NCBI GenBank assembly: GCA_900553905.1
Contig: USFL01000009.1
Span: 1-16,281, forward strand
DNA from: an uncultured Eubacteriales bacterium
GTDB taxonomy: Bacteria > Bacillota > Clostridia > Christensenellales > Aristaeellaceae
DNA length: 16,281 nucleotides
Direction of reading: 5' to 3'
In this document: positions 14,127 to 16,281 of the stretch, piece after piece
Layout: every line of letters starts with the position of its first letter
Position numbering within the stretch: position 1 is the stretch's first letter
Made by a program: the position numbers and the translations under genes
The notes under the pieces: model-generated
What the model saw: the letters and a program-made list of their open reading frames with translations, nothing else
What the model was told of the DNA's origin: nothing
Database searches by the model: none

Positions 14127-14738
14127 ATGGAGGTCAAGGAAGAACAGATGACACAGGTCGAGGGCGCCGCTACCGGCAAACCCGGCAAGGAAAAAAAGCC
14201 GGTCAACGTCAAAAAGGAGATTTTGAGCTGGATTCTGACCATCGCGGTAGCGGTGGCGGCGGCGCTGCTGATTCGCACCTTCCTGTTTGAACCCATCCGC
14301 GTGGATGGGGAAAGCATGTGCGATACCCTGCAAAATGGCGAGATCATGCTGGTGACCAAGCCGGAGTACCTGACCGGCGACCCGCAGCGCGGCGACGTGG
14401 TCATCTGCAAGTATCCCGGCCGCACGGAGAACTTCGTCAAGCGCGTGATGGGCATCCCTGGCGATGTGATCGAGATCCGCTCCAATGTGGTCTACCGCAA
14501 CGGCGAGGCCCTCGACGAGCCGTACCTCACCCCGGAGCGCAACGACAACGGCTTCAGCATGGCGCCCTTTACGCTGGGTGAGGACGAGTACTTCGTCATG
14601 GGCGACAACCGTGACAACAGCCACGACAGCCGCAATTATTATGATTATTTCACCCCCGCGGCCCTGACCCGCGACATGATCATCGGCCATGTGAGGTGCG
14701 TGATTTTCCCCTTCAATAGCATCCGTACCATTGAGTAA
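14127..14738 (+). CDS. lepB: Type I signal peptidase LepB/SipS-like
   Basis: Membrane serine protease that removes signal peptides from exported proteins on the outer face of the cytoplasmic membrane. The 203 residues fit the small Gram-positive form: a Lys-rich cytoplasmic tail, one membrane span (about 33-50), then the catalytic domain. Nucleophile Ser63 lies in VDGESMCDTL and the general base Lys105 in FVKRVMGIPGD; the GDNRDNSHDSR box is near the C terminus. The ATG at 14127 follows AAGGAGG by about 9 nt. It is coupled to the DUF951 gene and followed by a hairpin terminator. All catalytic residues are present, so it should be active. Confidence 0.96.
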   Translation: MEVKEEQMTQVEGAATGKPGKEKKPVNVKKEILSWILTIAVAVAAALLIRTFLFEPIRVDGESMCDTLQNGEIMLVTKPEYLTGDPQRGDVVICKYPGRTENFVKRVMGIPGDVIEIRSNVVYRNGEALDEPYLTPERNDNGFSMAPFTLGEDEYFVMGDNRDNSHDSRNYYDYFTPAALTRDMIIGHVRCVIFPFNSIRTIE

Positions 14739-14757
14739 GCCCAAAATGCCGCGCATG

Positions 14758-14794
14758 AAAAGCCCCCGAAGCGGAAACGCTTCGGGGGCTTCAC
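14758..14794. terminator. Bidirectional terminator between lepB and metQ
   Basis: A perfect 13-bp stem, AGCCCCCGAAGCG (14761-14773) with CGCTTCGGGGGCT (14778-14790), is closed by a GAAA (GNRA-type) tetraloop. On the minus strand it is followed by T4 and lies 17 nt after the metQ stop, making it the met operon terminator. On the plus strand only TTC follows, so it is weaker for lepB. Confidence 0.85.
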
Positions 14795-14807
14795 TGTCTG
14801 TGGATGC

Positions 14808-15638
14808 TTATTCCGCGGCGGTCTCGGCGGCGGGCACCTCGAAGGTGGGAGCGAAGCCGCTGTCCACGATCAGGTCATAGACCTTCTGGGTGTAGATGAC
14901 CTGCTCCAGCGCCTTGACCCACTCGGCCTCGGCGTTTTCGGGCTTGACCACGACCACGTTCACATAGGCTTCGGCAGCCTCGCTGTCGGCGGTCTCGGCA
15001 TAGAGGCCGTCCACATAGGGCACCAGATCGACCAGCGTGGCGTTGTTGCCGTTGATGACCGCATAGGCCACGTCGGCGCGGGCGCCGGGGATCAGCTCGG
15101 CGTTGAGCTCCTGAATGTTGAGGTTATAGGGATTCTCCACGATGTCGGCGGGGGTGCAGGTGCTCTCCAGCGTGGTGCCCTCGGGCAGGGTGATCAGGCC
15201 GGCGGACTGGAGCAGCAAAAGCGCGCGGTTCTCATTCACCGGGTCGTTGGGCACGGCGATGGCGTCGCCGTCGGCGATGTCGTCCAGGCTGGTCTTGGTG
15301 CCGGAGTAGATGGCCATGGGCTCAAAGTGGGTGTAGACCACGGGAACCAGCTGCTCCTCCTCGCTGACCTCGGCGTTGTAGCCGGCCAGGTAGGGCAGGT
15401 GCTGGAAGAAGTTAGCCATCACGTCGCCGGCGGAGGTGGCGGGATTCTCCACCACATAGTCGCTTACGACGGTGATCTCAAGGTCATAGCCCAGCGCGGC
15501 CAGGTCGTCCTTGACCAGCTCGAGCACCTCGGCATGGGGATTCTCGGTGGCGATAATGGTGAGGGGCTCGCCCGCAAAGGCGGAGGTCAGGGACAGGGAC
15601 AGCGCCAGGGTCAGGACGATAGCCAGAATCTTTTTCAT
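14808..15638 (-). CDS. metQ: MetQ/NlpA-family methionine-binding protein of an ABC importer
   Basis: Extracytoplasmic substrate-binding component of a methionine importer, 276 residues. The mature part has the family hallmarks: LTIIATENPHAEVLE, NFFQHLPYLAGYNAE, YTHFEPMAIYSG, AVPNDPVNENRALLLLQSAG and ELIPGARADVAYAVINGNNA. The N terminus is a clear signal peptide (MKKILAIVLTLALSLSLTSA) but has no lipobox cysteine. Ala20-Phe21-Ala22 followed by Gly looks like a type I signal peptidase site instead. This is odd, because MetQ in Gram-positives is normally a lipoprotein held to the membrane. The start is secure: ATG at 15638 with AAGGAG 8 nt upstream. It follows metI by 21 nt. Substrate could be methionine or a related compound; the permease neighbour supports methionine. 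Confidence 0.92.
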   Translation of the reverse strand: MKKILAIVLTLALSLSLTSAFAGEPLTIIATENPHAEVLELVKDDLAALGYDLEITVVSDYVVENPATSAGDVMANFFQHLPYLAGYNAEVSEEEQLVPVVYTHFEPMAIYSGTKTSLDDIADGDAIAVPNDPVNENRALLLLQSAGLITLPEGTTLESTCTPADIVENPYNLNIQELNAELIPGARADVAYAVINGNNATLVDLVPYVDGLYAETADSEAAEAYVNVVVVKPENAEAEWVKALEQVIYTQKVYDLIVDSGFAPTFEVPAAETAAE

Positions 15639-15659
15639 GGTTGGTTCTCCTTTCCAAAG

Positions 15660-16281
15660 TCAGCGTCGTTTATGGTCCAGGCCGCGCGTAAAGCGCGTGC
15701 CGAAGACGGTGATGATCTGCACCAGCGCAACCAGCAGCAGGCTGGCGGAATACATGATGTCGAACTTGCGCACGTTGAGACCCTTGACGATGGCCAACGC
15801 GCCCAGGCCGCCGCCGCCGGCCGCGCTGGCCATGGCGGTGTAGCCCAGAATGGTGGTGATGCTGATAGCCGCGCCGTTGACCAGCGAGGGAACGGCTTCG
15901 GGCAATAGCACCTTGAAGATCAGTTGCAGGTTGGTCGAGCCCATGGACTGGGCGGCCTCGATGATGCCGTGATCGACCTCCTCCAGCGAGCTTTCCACCA
16001 TGCGGGCGATGTAGGGGAAGGCGCTGATAACCAGCGGGAAGATGATGGACTTGGTGCCGATGGCCGTACCCACGACCACGCGGGTGACAGGGAAGAGGAC
16101 GGCCAGCATGATGATAAAGGGAATGGAGCGCAGGAAGTTGATCGCCACGCCCAGAATGGCGTTAAACGTGGGGGAGGGCATGATGCCGCCACGGCGGGTT
16201 ACCACCAGCAAAACGCCCAGCGGCAGGCCGATCAGATAGGCGATGGCGCTGCTCCACAGGGTCATGTACAGCGTTTCCACC
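15660..16281 (-). CDS. metI: MetI-type methionine ABC permease (5' end missing)
   Basis: Membrane permease of the MetNIQ importer, about 206 residues visible. The frame is open to the window edge. The GTG at 16280 encodes the Val before ETLYMTLWSS, which in MetI lies about a dozen residues inside the protein, so the true start is beyond the edge. Several hydrophobic spans are visible (AIAYLIGLPLGVLLVV, FLRSIPFIIMLAVLFPV, IIFPLVISAFPYIA and two more near the C terminus). The ABC-coupling EAA loop reads EAAQSMGSTNLQLIFKVLLP and should contact the ATPase MetN, expected just upstream outside the window. The stop at 15660 lies 21 nt before metQ, so the two are co-transcribed. Confidence 0.94.
   Translation of the reverse strand, partial: VETLYMTLWSSAIAYLIGLPLGVLLVVTRRGGIMPSPTFNAILGVAINFLRSIPFIIMLAVLFPVTRVVVGTAIGTKSIIFPLVISAFPYIARMVESSLEEVDHGIIEAAQSMGSTNLQLIFKVLLPEAVPSLVNGAAISITTILGYTAMASAAGGGGLGALAIVKGLNVRKFDIMYSASLLLVALVQIITVFGTRFTRGLDHKRR

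Noticed and set aside
1..16281. CRISPR array, insertion sequence or prophage signs
   Set aside because: No regularly spaced repeats, transposase, integrase or terminal inverted repeats were seen; gene content is core and codon use looks even.

Overview
The window reads as a stretch of chromosome from a high-G+C member of the Clostridia (Firmicutes). Evidence for this is a dgt-dnaG-rpoD cluster, a nadD/yqeK-rsfS cluster, a DUF951 gene, a Bacillus/Clostridium-type signal peptidase I, strong AGGAGG-type ribosome binding sites and sigma-A-type promoters. The family is not identifiable from this sequence alone; a gut-type or Christensenellales-like lineage is only a guess. Almost everything here is core housekeeping. 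I see no phage, insertion sequence, CRISPR array, rRNA or tRNA, and no obvious defence island.

Region 1 (1-4033, minus strand): an information-processing operon reading dgt, dnaG, rpoD and then the first codons of a probable trmK. Region 2 (4117-6689, plus): dnaX has a near-consensus promoter in the dnaX/dgt divergent gap and is translationally coupled to rsmA. Region 3 (6696-7620, minus): a membrane protein with its own promoter. Its soluble core resembles an Mrr-type nuclease fold that has lost catalytic residues. Region 4 (7688-9035, plus): deoC and a fucU-family mutarotase, with a consensus promoter, a structured leader of about 100 nt and a terminator. Region 5 (9104-13556, plus): a nadD-yqeK fusion, rsfS, a membrane-anchored PDZ protein and an OmpR-type response regulator/histidine kinase pair, closed by a strong bidirectional terminator. 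Region 6 (13571-13751, minus): a 39-residue single-span membrane protein with its own promoter and ribosome binding site. Region 7 (13824-14790, plus): DUF951 and lepB. Region 8 (14808-16281, minus): metQ and the 5'-truncated metI of a methionine ABC importer; metN presumably lies just past the right edge.

The genes join DNA replication (DnaG, DnaX), dNTP control (Dgt), transcription (RpoD), ribosome and tRNA maturation (RsmA, RsfS, TrmK), NAD synthesis and Ap4A turnover (NadD-YqeK), envelope sensing and secretion (PDZ/two-component system, LepB) and nutrient use (DeoC/FucU, MetQI).

The points most worth a second look are: the membrane-embedded, apparently inactivated Mrr-like protein; a NadD HxGH motif changed to HDRH within a NadD-YqeK fusion; a PDZ protein apparently co-transcribed with a two-component system; a MetQ-type binding protein without a lipobox cysteine; and the 39-residue membrane microprotein. 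All calls come from reading the sequence and from family knowledge; no database search was run.
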